The notes below the pieces were generated by a model that was not told where the DNA came from, made no database searches, and worked only from the letters and a program-made list of their open reading frames with translations. Made by a program: the position numbers and the translations under genes. Shown one piece after another: positions 1 to 7,034 of a stretch of DNA of 9,638 bases. Every line of letters starts with the position of its first letter. Positions within the stretch are counted from its first letter, which is position 1. The stretch spans positions 1 to 9,638 of the forward strand of contig JAPLCY010000182.1 in assembly GCA_026391995.1 (NCBI GenBank), written 5' to 3'. The DNA is from Candidatus Auribacterota bacterium. GTDB taxonomy: Bacteria; Auribacterota; Tritonobacteria; UBA1439.

Positions 1-1
1 G

Positions 2-1090
2 CGCATTATGGATCTGTTCAGCGTGAAGTATATCGTGAGCAAGGGCGAGCTCCGCGTCCCCTGCGAGACGGTGTTTGAGGATATATATGAGACAAACGTG
101 AGCAAGGGGAAACCCGCGAGCCTGGGCGTTCGTCCTGTCTCTACGCGGGAAATCGTAATGAGGTCATTCCTCGAAGGCGCACAACATGCACGCCAGGGAG
201 AGGTTGTTGCGCTAATAACGCTCCGCGACGGCGCCGAGAAAGTCGCGTCATTTCCGGTCATGGCCGGAATTCATACCGCCGAGGTATTCCTTTTAAATGA
301 TCCAAGCAAGAAAGAAGCGGTGCAACATGCTCAATGTGAAATGTGGGACAACTGGGAGGAGGGTGACTGGTACGGGAATGTGCTGAAGGGGACTAATTAC
401 AGAGGGATCTTTAAACTGGATTCGCTGACACATTTCGACCGCATAGAGGTTAATTATCTTTATCCTCATGGCTCGCTTGTGATGACGCGGATATTAATCC
501 GGCCGGAACGCCATGAGGATATGAGACAGCAAATGAGCTCAAGATTCAAGCGGGTTTTCGAAGACAATCAGCACGGCATCATTATTTACGAGAACAAGGA
601 TGTCTTGCCCAGGGCGTTTCTAGCCAACAGGGTCGAGGTTGCGGCGAGCACCGAGGCCGCGCTCGATCGGCTGCTGGACAAATCATTCAGTATGACAAAG
701 TGCGTCATTCTCGAGGAGCCCCCTCCCGACGTGTTCCATTCGAGCGGGGATGCGGCCGTGAAGGCCGGCGGCGTGGAGATAGTCAAGTACACACCGAACA
801 GGATCGAGATGAAGGCAACGGCGACGGAGGATTGCTTCCTGTTTCTCAGCGACGTGTATTATCCTGGATGGGAGACGCTGGTGGACGGAAAAAAGAAGAA
901 AACCTACATTGCCGACTATGCCTTCAGGGCCGCATATCTTCCGGCGGGCGAGCATACGGTGGTTATGCGATTCAGGCCGAAATCGATCATGATCGGCGGA
1001 GCGGTCAGCCTGCTGGCGCTTATGACGTTGGCTGTGGGATTTATTAGAGAATGCAGGAAGACATCGCGTTCCGGGAGCGATATCAGATGA
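2..1090 (+). CDS. YfhO-family membrane protein, C-terminal part (5' end outside window)
   Basis: The reading frame is open to the left edge, so the ATG at 8 is probably internal and the N-terminal multi-spanning membrane core is missing. What remains matches the C-terminal part of YfhO-type proteins: the DLFSVKYIVS motif that normally follows the membrane core, a long soluble extracytoplasmic region, then YYPGWETLVDG and LPAGEHTVVMRFRP. A last hydrophobic helix follows (about residues 327-346 counted from the ATG at 8), with a short basic tail. Family members are GT-C-like polytopic proteins of roughly 800 residues or more. In Gram-positives YfhO is tied to glycosylation of (lipo)teichoic acids. 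In other bacteria the role is unproven, and transfer of a sugar from a lipid carrier to a surface polymer is an inference. The gene meets the next gene tail to tail with an 8-base overlap. Family assignment is fairly sure; substrate is unknown. Confidence 0.82.
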   Translation, partial: RIMDLFSVKYIVSKGELRVPCETVFEDIYETNVSKGKPASLGVRPVSTREIVMRSFLEGAQHARQGEVVALITLRDGAEKVASFPVMAGIHTAEVFLLNDPSKKEAVQHAQCEMWDNWEEGDWYGNVLKGTNYRGIFKLDSLTHFDRIEVNYLYPHGSLVMTRILIRPERHEDMRQQMSSRFKRVFEDNQHGIIIYENKDVLPRAFLANRVEVAASTEAALDRLLDKSFSMTKCVILEEPPPDVFHSSGDAAVKAGGVEIVKYTPNRIEMKATATEDCFLFLSDVYYPGWETLVDGKKKKTYIADYAFRAAYLPAGEHTVVMRFRPKSIMIGGAVSLLALMTLAVGFIRECRKTSRSGSDIR

Positions 1091-3032
1091 GTGTTCCCCT
1101 CTGACCTAAAATGAACATATAGAGAAGGCTGCCTATCGCCCCCGCCAGTATAAGCCATAGAATTGCAGCGGTCAGCCAACCCCTCTTTCCTCCCGATGTT
1201 CCCATAATCGCGATTCCGCGGCCGCCGGCGATCATCAGTGGGATGCAGACGGTCGGCAGATAGTGGATCTTCCATTCGTTGGAGGGGGCGAGGAGCAGCG
1301 TCGCAAGGTAGAGCCCCGAGAAGAGAAGGAAGAAATACGCGGATTTGTCCCGCCTGAGAAATAGCCCGAGCGGCAGGAGTGCCGTGCCCGGGATGCAGTA
1401 CGCGAGGAATTTTAGTTTTGATCCCGCCTGGTAAAGATGGGCGTGGCCGAACCGCCTGAAATTCTCCCAGAGGAGTATGTCGAGCCACGCGGAGAACACG
1501 CCCCGGGAGCGGCCGACGGTGAGGAGCACGGCCACGAACGCCCCCATACAGAGGGTGATCACGGCAAGCCGGCGCAGGGGCCACCTGATTTCCCGCCACG
1601 CAATCGCATAGCAGAGCAGGGCCAGCGCGCAGAAGTAATATCCCGCCCATGCCGAGCAGCAGCAGATGAGGCTGAGGACGATGCACGGCAGGGCCCTTCT
1701 CTTGAGCATGAAAAAACACGCGAGAAGGAAATTAAGAAACATGAAATGGGTCATAAAGTGGAGCGATATCCCCATTGTGACGAGCGTCGCCAGGCTCAGT
1801 GTCCCCGCGAGAAGCGTTGTTGACGCGGCGGTGCTCACCTTCCCGAGACCTATGTGCATCAGGTAGAGCGCGGCAAAAAATTCAGCCATTAATATGGCGA
1901 ACGCCACCTTGTTGACGGCCGCCATGTTTCTCCCCATGAGCGCGTAACCGAAGGAGGCAAAGATATAGCTGAGGGGGGGATTCTGGATCGCGTAGCCGGG
2001 CATCTCGGGCGTTCCGTAACTGTGGTAGAGATAGGGCTTGCGCAGGAGGTTGCCGACAAAATCCTCTGTTTCCATGATGTCGTACATCAGGACGAAGTTC
2101 ACAAGCCGGTAGTTCGAGTTGAAGGCGCGGTTGAATTGTCCAGGGGGCAATCCCGTGGCGTCGAGCAGCGTGCACGGCGCATTCCTCCCCGCCCGATCCC
2201 GGAACAGAATATCTACGGCGCATTCTCCGGGGGGGATTGCGAGCGGCCTGCTTACGACCGCCTGATTCTGGAAGAGGACCTGTTTCCCCTTGTCGAAAAA
2301 AGGCTGGGGGAGAGGGTGACTGTCTGTTTTTCCGTTGACCGTCATGGTGAGTACACCAGGGGTATCCGCGGCGACGAGATAGTTGAGATGCACGGCCAGG
2401 GGCTGAACGGATGCATTGGTGATCGATAGCCGGCAAGAGCCGCGGGGGAGCGAAAGATAGTCACCGGTGCGCGCCATACCCGGGCCGATATAGTTTCGCG
2501 TGATCGAAGGATTGACTGGATCGGGAATGTGGTCGCATATCTCCTGCACCTGTTCGATCAGCCAATGCTGCCGCGGCCCCAGCGAGGTGTAGCCGCCGAG
2601 AAACACATACAGCGTGGGAAAGGAGACGAAGGCGGCGCAGAGAAGAGGGAGGGGGATGCGGAGGTCCCAATGGATCGCCGGCAGGCGACGCCGGCGGAGG
2701 AGCATCAGGAGCGCAAGCCACACGCACAGTGCCATGAGTGCAAGCAACAGCCCCCGATTGATCGACGTTCCCGCGAGTTTGATAACGGTTGTCGCCGCCG
2801 ATAGGGTGATGACATTCGTCCCGAAACCGAAGGCGAGCAGTTCGAAGAGCGGGATGCGCTCCCGTTTCGAAAATGCAAGGACAAGCGCGGTGCCCGGGAC
2901 GAAGAAGATGGCGATGATGGCGGCGCAATCGTAAAGGAAGCCTGATGCCCCGGTGCGAGGCACGATTGCCAGGAGGGCAAGTGCCAGGAAGTTGCCTCCA
3001 AAGAAAAATGCCGCAACGCTCGATCTCCGCAT
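1083..3032 (-). CDS. Polytopic membrane protein with large extracytoplasmic insert, function unknown (possibly GT-C-like)
   Basis: This encodes 649 residues. The ATG is the first usable start because an in-frame TAG lies three codons upstream. Five hydrophobic segments occupy about residues 5-150. A mostly polar region of about 200 residues (150-350) follows, with beta-strand-like stretches (LSLPRGSCRLSITN, GVLTMTVNGK, PPGECAVDILF) suggesting a beta-sandwich. Some nine or ten further membrane helices run from about 355 to 642. Alternating membrane blocks and a periplasmic insert are typical of GT-C-fold glycosyltransferases and related envelope proteins. However, I see no decisive catalytic motif and do not recognise a named family. 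Convergence with a yfhO-like gene gives a plausible surface-polysaccharide context (inference). No strong Shine-Dalgarno or promoter is visible upstream. Its coding status is well supported by length, hydrophobic periodicity and codon use. Confidence 0.75.
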   Translation of the reverse strand: MRRSSVAAFFFGGNFLALALLAIVPRTGASGFLYDCAAIIAIFFVPGTALVLAFSKRERIPLFELLAFGFGTNVITLSAATTVIKLAGTSINRGLLLALMALCVWLALLMLLRRRRLPAIHWDLRIPLPLLCAAFVSFPTLYVFLGGYTSLGPRQHWLIEQVQEICDHIPDPVNPSITRNYIGPGMARTGDYLSLPRGSCRLSITNASVQPLAVHLNYLVAADTPGVLTMTVNGKTDSHPLPQPFFDKGKQVLFQNQAVVSRPLAIPPGECAVDILFRDRAGRNAPCTLLDATGLPPGQFNRAFNSNYRLVNFVLMYDIMETEDFVGNLLRKPYLYHSYGTPEMPGYAIQNPPLSYIFASFGYALMGRNMAAVNKVAFAILMAEFFAALYLMHIGLGKVSTAASTTLLAGTLSLATLVTMGISLHFMTHFMFLNFLLACFFMLKRRALPCIVLSLICCCSAWAGYYFCALALLCYAIAWREIRWPLRRLAVITLCMGAFVAVLLTVGRSRGVFSAWLDILLWENFRRFGHAHLYQAGSKLKFLAYCIPGTALLPLGLFLRRDKSAYFFLLFSGLYLATLLLAPSNEWKIHYLPTVCIPLMIAGGRGIAIMGTSGGKRGWLTAAILWLILAGAIGSLLYMFILGQRGTLI

Positions 3033-3289
3033 AGTGCCATTCTAACAGAGTGTGATAATGGATTCTATGATTTGACATGATCAAGAGGGTAATGGGAAGT
3101 TGTGAGTGGCCGGCGACCCCCGCATAACTGAAGTGGTACGAGAAAAACTTGTTGGGGGTGAGCGTGGGCGCGTGGTGCGGTGCCGGCGTCACGGGCTGCG
3201 CTACAAGAAGTTACAGCGCGGGGGGATCAAAAGGATTTGAACTCAAGGGATTTTTGTAGTATAGTACCACTGACAATGAGGTCATATTG
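3033..3289. other. Divergent intergenic region between membrane protein gene and psd
   Basis: This gap separates the leftward membrane-protein gene from rightward psd. Its right end carries a good promoter for psd, listed separately. A small hairpin can form between GCGCT at 3198-3202 and AGCGC at 3215-3219, without a T-run, so it is not a typical terminator. A TTGACA at 3072-3077 has no matching -10 box at normal distance on the plus strand. I see no convincing promoter for the leftward gene and no further coding sequence. Confidence 0.5.
3237..3265 (+). promoter_or_regulatory. Sigma70-type promoter for psd-pssA
   Basis: TTGAAC at 3237-3242 and TATAGT at 3260-3265 are separated by exactly 17 bases; each differs from the consensus at one or two positions. 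Transcription would start near 3272, giving a short leader that contains TGAGG (3277-3281), the likely ribosome binding site for psd. It would drive the overlapping psd-pssA pair. The call rests on motif match and position only. Confidence 0.6.
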
Positions 3290-3919
3290 GTGAGAATCCC
3301 AATTGCGAAAGAAGGGTTCATTTATATACTGCTCCCCGTGTTGCTCGGGGCGGTGCTTATGCGCGTATCTGCTTCTCTTGCTGTGAGTTGTTTTGTCCTT
3401 GCACTCGGTTTTGCCTGTTTCTTCCGTTCCCCGCGGCGCACCGCCGTGGCTACTGAAGGCGATGTGGTCGCGCCCGCCGACGGCAGGGTGATGCGGATTG
3501 ACGAAATCGAGGAGCAGAGCTATCTCGGGCGCCGGGTGCACCGGATCAGCATATTCCTTTCGGTATTCGACGTGCACATCAACTATGCGCCCGTGAGCGG
3601 GACGGTGGATTACATGCACTACCGGAAGGGGTCCTTCAAGAACGCCATGAACGACATCGCCTCCGTGGTGAACGAGAACAACACCATCGGGATAAAGTGG
3701 CAGGGGACGACGATGGCCATCCGGCAGATCGCCGGCATGATCGCCAGGCGCATCGTCTGCCGCTGCGCCGTGGGCGACTGCATCCGGGCGGGACAGAAGA
3801 TTGGCATGATCAAGTTCAGCTCGCGCGTGGACGTCTTCCTGCCGCTCGACGCGCAACTCATGGTTGCACCCGGGCAGCGGGTCCGGGGCGGCGAGACGGT
3901 GATTGCGAGGTGCGCATGA
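3287..3919 (+). CDS. psd: Phosphatidylserine decarboxylase proenzyme, short (archaeal-type) form
   Basis: The product converts phosphatidylserine to phosphatidylethanolamine at the membrane, using a pyruvoyl group made by self-cleavage. Counting from TTG at 3287, it has N-terminal hydrophobic segments (about 10-45), FFRSPRR (45-51), APADG with Asp65, FLSVFDVH with His97, the GSFKNA and NEN region (116-132), QIAGMIARRIV (147-157) and the processing region IKFSSRVDVFLP (175-186). Length (about 210 residues) fits the short Psd form. The start may be TTG 3287 or GTG 3290; GTG lies 8 bases after TGAGG, a better spacing. The residue normally Gly before the pyruvoyl-forming Ser is Ser178 here, while Ser179 is kept. 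The family's NER and VNR motifs read NEN and INY. Its stop overlaps pssA as ATGA, a pairing that makes pathway sense. Family assignment is strong; efficiency of self-processing is uncertain. Confidence 0.93.
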   Translation: MVRIPIAKEGFIYILLPVLLGAVLMRVSASLAVSCFVLALGFACFFRSPRRTAVATEGDVVAPADGRVMRIDEIEEQSYLGRRVHRISIFLSVFDVHINYAPVSGTVDYMHYRKGSFKNAMNDIASVVNENNTIGIKWQGTTMAIRQIAGMIARRIVCRCAVGDCIRAGQKIGMIKFSSRVDVFLPLDAQLMVAPGQRVRGGETVIARCA

Positions 3920-4662
3920 AAATGGTGCCGCTTATCCCGAGTCTGCTGACGACGGGCAACTTTTTCTGCGGCATGCTCGGCATGACGTTCGTCATGCACA
4001 GCCAGTATCTCTACGCCGCCGAGGCGTGCCTCGTCGCGATGCTCTTCGACTTTGTCGACGGGCAGTTCGCGCGGCGCCGGGAGGCGACAACCCGTTTCGG
4101 CATAGAGTTCGACTCACTCTCCGACATGCTCTCCTTCGGCATCCTCCCCACCATCATGGGCTACTCGATGATCCTGGACGGCATGGGGCGCCCCGGGATG
4201 GCGATCGCCTTTCTCTATTCCGTCTGCTGCGCGCTGCGCCTCGCGCGCTACAACGCACAGATCAACAAGGAGGAGCGGCGCTCCTTCACCGGTCTCCCCA
4301 CGCCCGCAGCGGCGGGACTCATCTGTTCGGTGATCGTGCTCGCGGGGCGCTACGACCTGCACGTAATCGTCAGGGGATTGCCGTTGCTCATGCTCGCGCT
4401 GGCGTACCTCATGGTGAGCACCATCCGCTACCCCGCATTCCAGGGGTCGGGGGCGAAAAAAAAGAAGCCGTTTTTGAACCTCGTGGGGATAGTAATCTCG
4501 GCGGTGATCGTGGTGATCTACCCGGAGATCTCGTTCTTCTTGCTATTCTTCGCGTACACCGCCTACGGCATCCTCGCGCACTTCCGGTTCCAGACGGTCA
4601 CCGCGTGGATCCGCTCGATCATCCTCACCGAGCCGCTCCCCCGCGACAGCAAAAATCCTTAA
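3916..4662 (+). CDS. pssA: CDP-diacylglycerol--serine O-phosphatidyltransferase
   Basis: This membrane enzyme joins CDP-diacylglycerol and L-serine to make phosphatidylserine, the substrate of the Psd encoded just upstream. The 248-residue product carries the complete CDP-alcohol phosphatidyltransferase motif D-x2-DG-x2-AR-x8-G-x3-D-x3-D at residues 45-70 (Asp45, Asp48, Asp66 and Asp70 are the metal and catalytic acids). It also has the PssA-type signature LRLARYN (107-113) and FTGLPTPAAAG (124-134). About seven or eight hydrophobic helices span the rest, and a basic KKKK stretch sits at 181-184. The ATG is chosen because it overlaps the psd stop (ATGA) and follows GAGGTG at 3906-3911; the frame is open further upstream, but that part is a shadow of psd. 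Translational coupling with psd is likely. Confidence 0.95.
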   Translation: MKMVPLIPSLLTTGNFFCGMLGMTFVMHSQYLYAAEACLVAMLFDFVDGQFARRREATTRFGIEFDSLSDMLSFGILPTIMGYSMILDGMGRPGMAIAFLYSVCCALRLARYNAQINKEERRSFTGLPTPAAAGLICSVIVLAGRYDLHVIVRGLPLLMLALAYLMVSTIRYPAFQGSGAKKKKPFLNLVGIVISAVIVVIYPEISFFLLFFAYTAYGILAHFRFQTVTAWIRSIILTEPLPRDSKNP

Positions 4663-4687
4663 TCTCACTCTCCTGATGGTGTATAAT
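4659..4687 (+). promoter_or_regulatory. Candidate promoter for the L,D-transpeptidase gene
   Basis: A perfect TATAAT lies at 4682-4687 in the 95-base gap after pssA. The best -35 at 17-base spacing is TTAATC (4659-4664), only three of six matches and overlapping the pssA stop. Transcription would begin near 4694, about 64 bases before the next ATG. No clear rho-independent terminator for psd-pssA is seen in this gap. Confidence 0.42.
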
Positions 4688-4757
4688 GCACGCCTGCGGG
4701 GCCGTGTGCCTTGTCTCCGGGCTTTTGGTTTCGCGTTGTCAACTGTAGGCTGTAGTC

Positions 4758-5588
4758 ATGCGTACCGGTAAGAAACTTGGGATACTCGTCTTTCTGGCTC
4801 TCCTCGTCGCGGGGGGGTACAGGGTGTACCTTGCCCTGGAAAAACCGAAGGCGGCGCAGTCCGCGCCGGTTGCCGTCGATCCGTGCAGAGAGCGTCTCGC
4901 CCGCGCGGATCTCCTCGATCGCCAGGGTGATCTCGCCGGTGCGTTCGAGGAAGCGCGAAGGGCGGCCGGGGAATACCCCGGGAGCCCGGCATTTGGCGAG
5001 GCGCAGTGCAAGATGGGCGAGCTCTACGTGAGGCTCCTCTTCTCGCCGGGGATCACGCCCGGCACGGAGGAGTATGTCATCCGCCGCGGCGACACCCTCC
5101 AGAGGATCGCGAAGAGATATGGCACCACCGTCGATCTCCTCAAAGAGATGAACAGGGAGCGTCTCAAGAGTGGCCGGCTCCAGCCGGATCAACGCATAAA
5201 GGTCAATATTTCGAAATTCTCGGTCGTGGTGTCGAAATCGGCGAACACGCTCACGCTCAAGGCCGATGACCGCATGGTGAAGATATATCCCGTGGGTACG
5301 GGGAAGCAGGGGAGCACGCCTGCCGGAGAATTCAAGATCACCGATAAGGTAGTCGAGCCGGACTGGTACAAGCCGGGCGGCGGCAGGATTCCGTACGGCG
5401 ACCCCGGCAACCTCCTCGGGACGCGGTGGATTGCCATCGATTGCCGCGGCTACGGGATTCACGGCACCTGGGAGCCCGAGACGATCGGAAAAAAGGTGAG
5501 CGCCGGCTGCGTACGGATGCACAACAAGGATGTCGAGGAGCTTTTTACGATGCTCCCGGTCGGGACACCGGTCACCATAGTAGACTAG
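4758..5588 (+). CDS. Membrane-anchored LysM / L,D-transpeptidase (YkuD) protein
   Basis: This is a predicted envelope enzyme that forms 3-3 peptidoglycan crosslinks or attaches proteins to peptidoglycan stem peptides through an active-site cysteine. The 276-residue product begins with a basic N-terminus and a hydrophobic helix (about 7-26), an uncleaved anchor or signal peptide. A short TPR-like helical segment follows (about 43-95, including LDRQGDLAGAFEEARRAAGEYPGSP in pieces). Next is a LysM domain (about 105-150: YVIRRGDTLQRIAKRYGT, LQPDQRIKV) for glycan binding. The YkuD domain (about 153-276) has STPAGEF, GIHG with His235, and SAGCVRM with catalytic Cys251 and Arg253; all expected catalytic residues are present. 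The ATG follows only a weak ribosome site (TAGGCTG). Its stop codon forms the first bases of the AGCNATHR array described below. Substrate choice cannot be told from sequence. Confidence 0.93.
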   Translation: MRTGKKLGILVFLALLVAGGYRVYLALEKPKAAQSAPVAVDPCRERLARADLLDRQGDLAGAFEEARRAAGEYPGSPAFGEAQCKMGELYVRLLFSPGITPGTEEYVIRRGDTLQRIAKRYGTTVDLLKEMNRERLKSGRLQPDQRIKVNISKFSVVVSKSANTLTLKADDRMVKIYPVGTGKQGSTPAGEFKITDKVVEPDWYKPGGGRIPYGDPGNLLGTRWIAIDCRGYGIHGTWEPETIGKKVSAGCVRMHNKDVEELFTMLPVGTPVTIVD

Positions 5589-5612
5589 CCATCGAGCCAT
5601 TAAGCGATAAAG
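5586..5612 (+). repeat. AGCNATHR octamer array A (left flank of four-helix-bundle gene)
   Basis: After the T of the transpeptidase stop codon, three consecutive 8-base units fit AGCNATHR (5587-5594, 5595-5602, 5603-5610) and are followed by AG. The TAG-to-AG stretch matches array B at 7997-8023 at 21 of 27 positions, and it has the same phase and length as the inverted array C at 6031-6056. The role is unknown; see findings. Confidence 0.6.
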
Positions 5613-5615
5613 AAG

Positions 5616-5678
5616 ATGGAAACAACAAAGAGTTATAAGGATATTAAAATATGACAGAAAGCCGGCACTGTCTTTGAC
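5616..5678 (+). pseudogene. Detached 5' part of the four-helix-bundle gene, cut off by in-frame TGA
   Basis: From ATG 5616 the frame reads METTKSYKDIKI, then TGA at 5652-5654, then QKAGTVFD straight into the downstream four-helix-bundle ORF in the same frame. The family's usual N-terminus is a Y-x-D-[IL]-x-[VI]-W-Q-K-A type motif, so the TGA sits exactly where the conserved Trp (TGG) should be. This is a single G-to-A nonsense change. Read through, the gene would have 130 residues, a normal length for the family. Either the gene is recently inactivated or translation restarts downstream. Confidence 0.7.
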
Positions 5679-6008
5679 ATGGTGTATGAAGATATATCGA
5701 AGTGGCCTAATAATAGAGTGTCGAACAGCATATGCTATCAGCTTTTAAGATCTGCCGGCTCAATTGGTGCGAATATTGCTGAAGGATATGGCAGGGGAAC
5801 GCCGGGTGAATTTGAGCAATTTCTTAGATATTCGAGGGGCTCGGCTGCCGAAACAGACAACTGGTTATGTAATGCATCAAAAGCCGGCCTCATTACCGAT
5901 TCGAGATACAGAGAATATGAGTCGATTTTCACGGAGATCAACAAGATGATCGGTGCTTTTATTAGCAAACTCAGGATGCAATCGCGCAGAAATTCTCCGG
6001 CGCGGTGA
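5679..6008 (+). CDS. Four-helix-bundle protein (23S rRNA IVS / bAvd-like), N-terminally truncated ORF
   Basis: This 109-residue ORF has the hallmark LLRSAGSIGANIAEGYGRG (residues 23-41) of the four-helix-bundle family (TIGR02436-type). A helical C-terminal half follows, with EFEQFLRYSRGSAAETDNWL and a terminal ISKLRMQSRR. Relatives are encoded in intervening sequences of 23S rRNA genes and scattered in genomes, and are distantly related to the Avd accessory protein of diversity-generating retroelements. The molecular function is poorly known; pentamer formation and nucleic-acid binding are known for Avd. The ATG here falls inside helix 1 and has no ribosome site, and the natural start is at 5616 beyond a nonsense codon. 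The product is therefore either not made or lacks its first helix. The region is visibly richer in A+T than its neighbours and is bracketed by inverted octamer arrays, which suggests an inserted cassette. No reverse transcriptase or rRNA is nearby. Confidence 0.72.
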   Translation: MVYEDISKWPNNRVSNSICYQLLRSAGSIGANIAEGYGRGTPGEFEQFLRYSRGSAAETDNWLCNASKAGLITDSRYREYESIFTEINKMIGAFISKLRMQSRRNSPAR

Positions 6009-6030
6009 ACATATGTTTTGTTGTATCTCG

Positions 6031-6056
6031 CTCGATAGCTTGATAGCTTGATAGCT
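6031..6056 (-). repeat. AGCNATHR octamer array C (right flank, inverted)
   Basis: On the minus strand this reads three AGCNATHR units plus AG; on the plus strand GATAGCTT occurs three times in a row at 6034-6057. Its last 13 minus-strand bases, TCAAGCTATCGAG, are identical to 8011-8023 of array B. It lies in inverted orientation to array A on the other side of the four-helix-bundle gene and ends just before the accA ribosome site. Confidence 0.65.
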
Positions 6057-6074
6057 TATTAGGGAGCTTGTCTC

Positions 6075-7034
6075 ATGAATGGCGGATTTGACTTCGAAAA
6101 ACCGATACTGGAGCTCGAGAGCAAGATCGAGGGCTTGAAGAAGCTCTCGGAGACGCAGTCGGTCGACGTCACCGATGAGATCGGCAGTCTCCAGAAGAAG
6201 CTCGACCACGTCCGAAGGGAGATATACAACAACCTCTCCCCCTGGCAGCGGGTCCAGATCGCGCGCCACCCCCAGCGTCCGTACACCCTGGACTACATCC
6301 ACCTGACGATGGAGGGATTCGTCGAGTTTGCGGGCGACCGCCTCTTCGGCAACGACCAGGCGATCGTCGGTGGGCTGGCGCGGCTCCAGGGGAGCACGGT
6401 CATGGTCGTGGGTCAGCAGAAGGGGCGCGACACGAAAGAGAATCTGCGAAGGAACTTCGGGAGCGCCCACCCCGAGGGGTACCGCAAGGCGCAACGCCTC
6501 ATGAAGATGGCCGAGAAGTTCCGCTTCCCCGTCATATCGTTTATCGACACACCGGGCGCCTATCCCGGCATCGGCGCCGAGGAGCGCGGGCAGGCGGAGG
6601 CGATCGCCAGCAACCTGCGCGTGATGGGCGGCCTGAAGACCCCGATCATTGTGACCATCATCGGCGAGGGGGGGAGCGGGGGCGCGCTCGGAATCGCGGT
6701 GGGGGACGAGGTGATGATGCTGGAGAACAGCTACTACTCGGTCATCTCACCCGAGGGGTGCGCGGCGATCCTCTGGAAGAACCACAGCAAGGCGCCCGAG
6801 GCGGCTAGCACGCTCCGCATCTCGCCCCGGGAGCTGCTCGATCTCGGCATCATCGACCGGATCATCCCCGAGCCGCTCGGCGGCGCGCACCGCGGGTACG
6901 AGGCCGCCGCCCGGGAGGTCAAGAAGGCCCTGGTTGAATCGGTGCGGAAACTTGCGAAGATCCCGCTGGACGAGCTTGTCAAAAGGCGCTACGACAAATA
7001 CCGCCGCATGGGCGCCTTCACGGAGGGGCAATGA
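6075..7034 (+). CDS. accA: Acetyl-CoA carboxylase carboxyltransferase subunit alpha
   Basis: AccA works with AccD to transfer the carboxyl group from carboxybiotin to acetyl-CoA, giving malonyl-CoA for fatty-acid synthesis in the cytoplasm. The 319-residue length equals that of the E. coli protein. An N-terminal coiled-coil-like helix (about 7-52) leads to SPWQRVQIARHPQRPYTLDYI (in parts 55-75) and GDRLFGNDQAIVGGLA (88-102). The crotonase-like core has GQQKGRDTKENLRRNFG (113-129), FIDTPGAYPGIGAEERGQ (156-173), the oxyanion glycines GEGGSGGALG (197-206) and SPEGCAAILWK (225-235). AGGGAG at 6061-6066 sits 8 bases before the ATG. accD is not in the window, so the two subunits are not adjacent here unless it lies beyond the edges. 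The stop overlaps the next gene as ATGA, so the two are probably co-translated. Confidence 0.97.
   Translation: MNGGFDFEKPILELESKIEGLKKLSETQSVDVTDEIGSLQKKLDHVRREIYNNLSPWQRVQIARHPQRPYTLDYIHLTMEGFVEFAGDRLFGNDQAIVGGLARLQGSTVMVVGQQKGRDTKENLRRNFGSAHPEGYRKAQRLMKMAEKFRFPVISFIDTPGAYPGIGAEERGQAEAIASNLRVMGGLKTPIIVTIIGEGGSGGALGIAVGDEVMMLENSYYSVISPEGCAAILWKNHSKAPEAASTLRISPRELLDLGIIDRIIPEPLGGAHRGYEAAAREVKKALVESVRKLAKIPLDELVKRRYDKYRRMGAFTEGQ

Noticed and set aside
3072..3077. TTGACA as a -35 element in the divergent gap
   Set aside because: No -10 hexamer at 15-19 bases downstream, and the better promoter lies about 165 bases further right.
3697..3915. Longer in-frame start for pssA extending into psd
   Set aside because: The extension reads as an Arg/His-rich shadow of psd; the ATG overlapping the psd stop has a ribosome site and gives the normal PssA N-terminus.
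5652..5675. Selenocysteine or Trp recoding at the TGA of the four-helix-bundle gene
   Set aside because: No hairpin like a bacterial SECIS follows the codon, and TGA is an ordinary stop for several intact genes here.
5586..6058. Diversity-generating retroelement, suggested by the Avd-like fold
   Set aside because: No reverse transcriptase and no template/variable repeat pair is present in the window.
5877..6494. 205-residue minus-strand ORF across the four-helix-bundle 3' end and accA
   Set aside because: It is antisense to accA with low-complexity Arg/Leu/Val-rich translation and no family resemblance.
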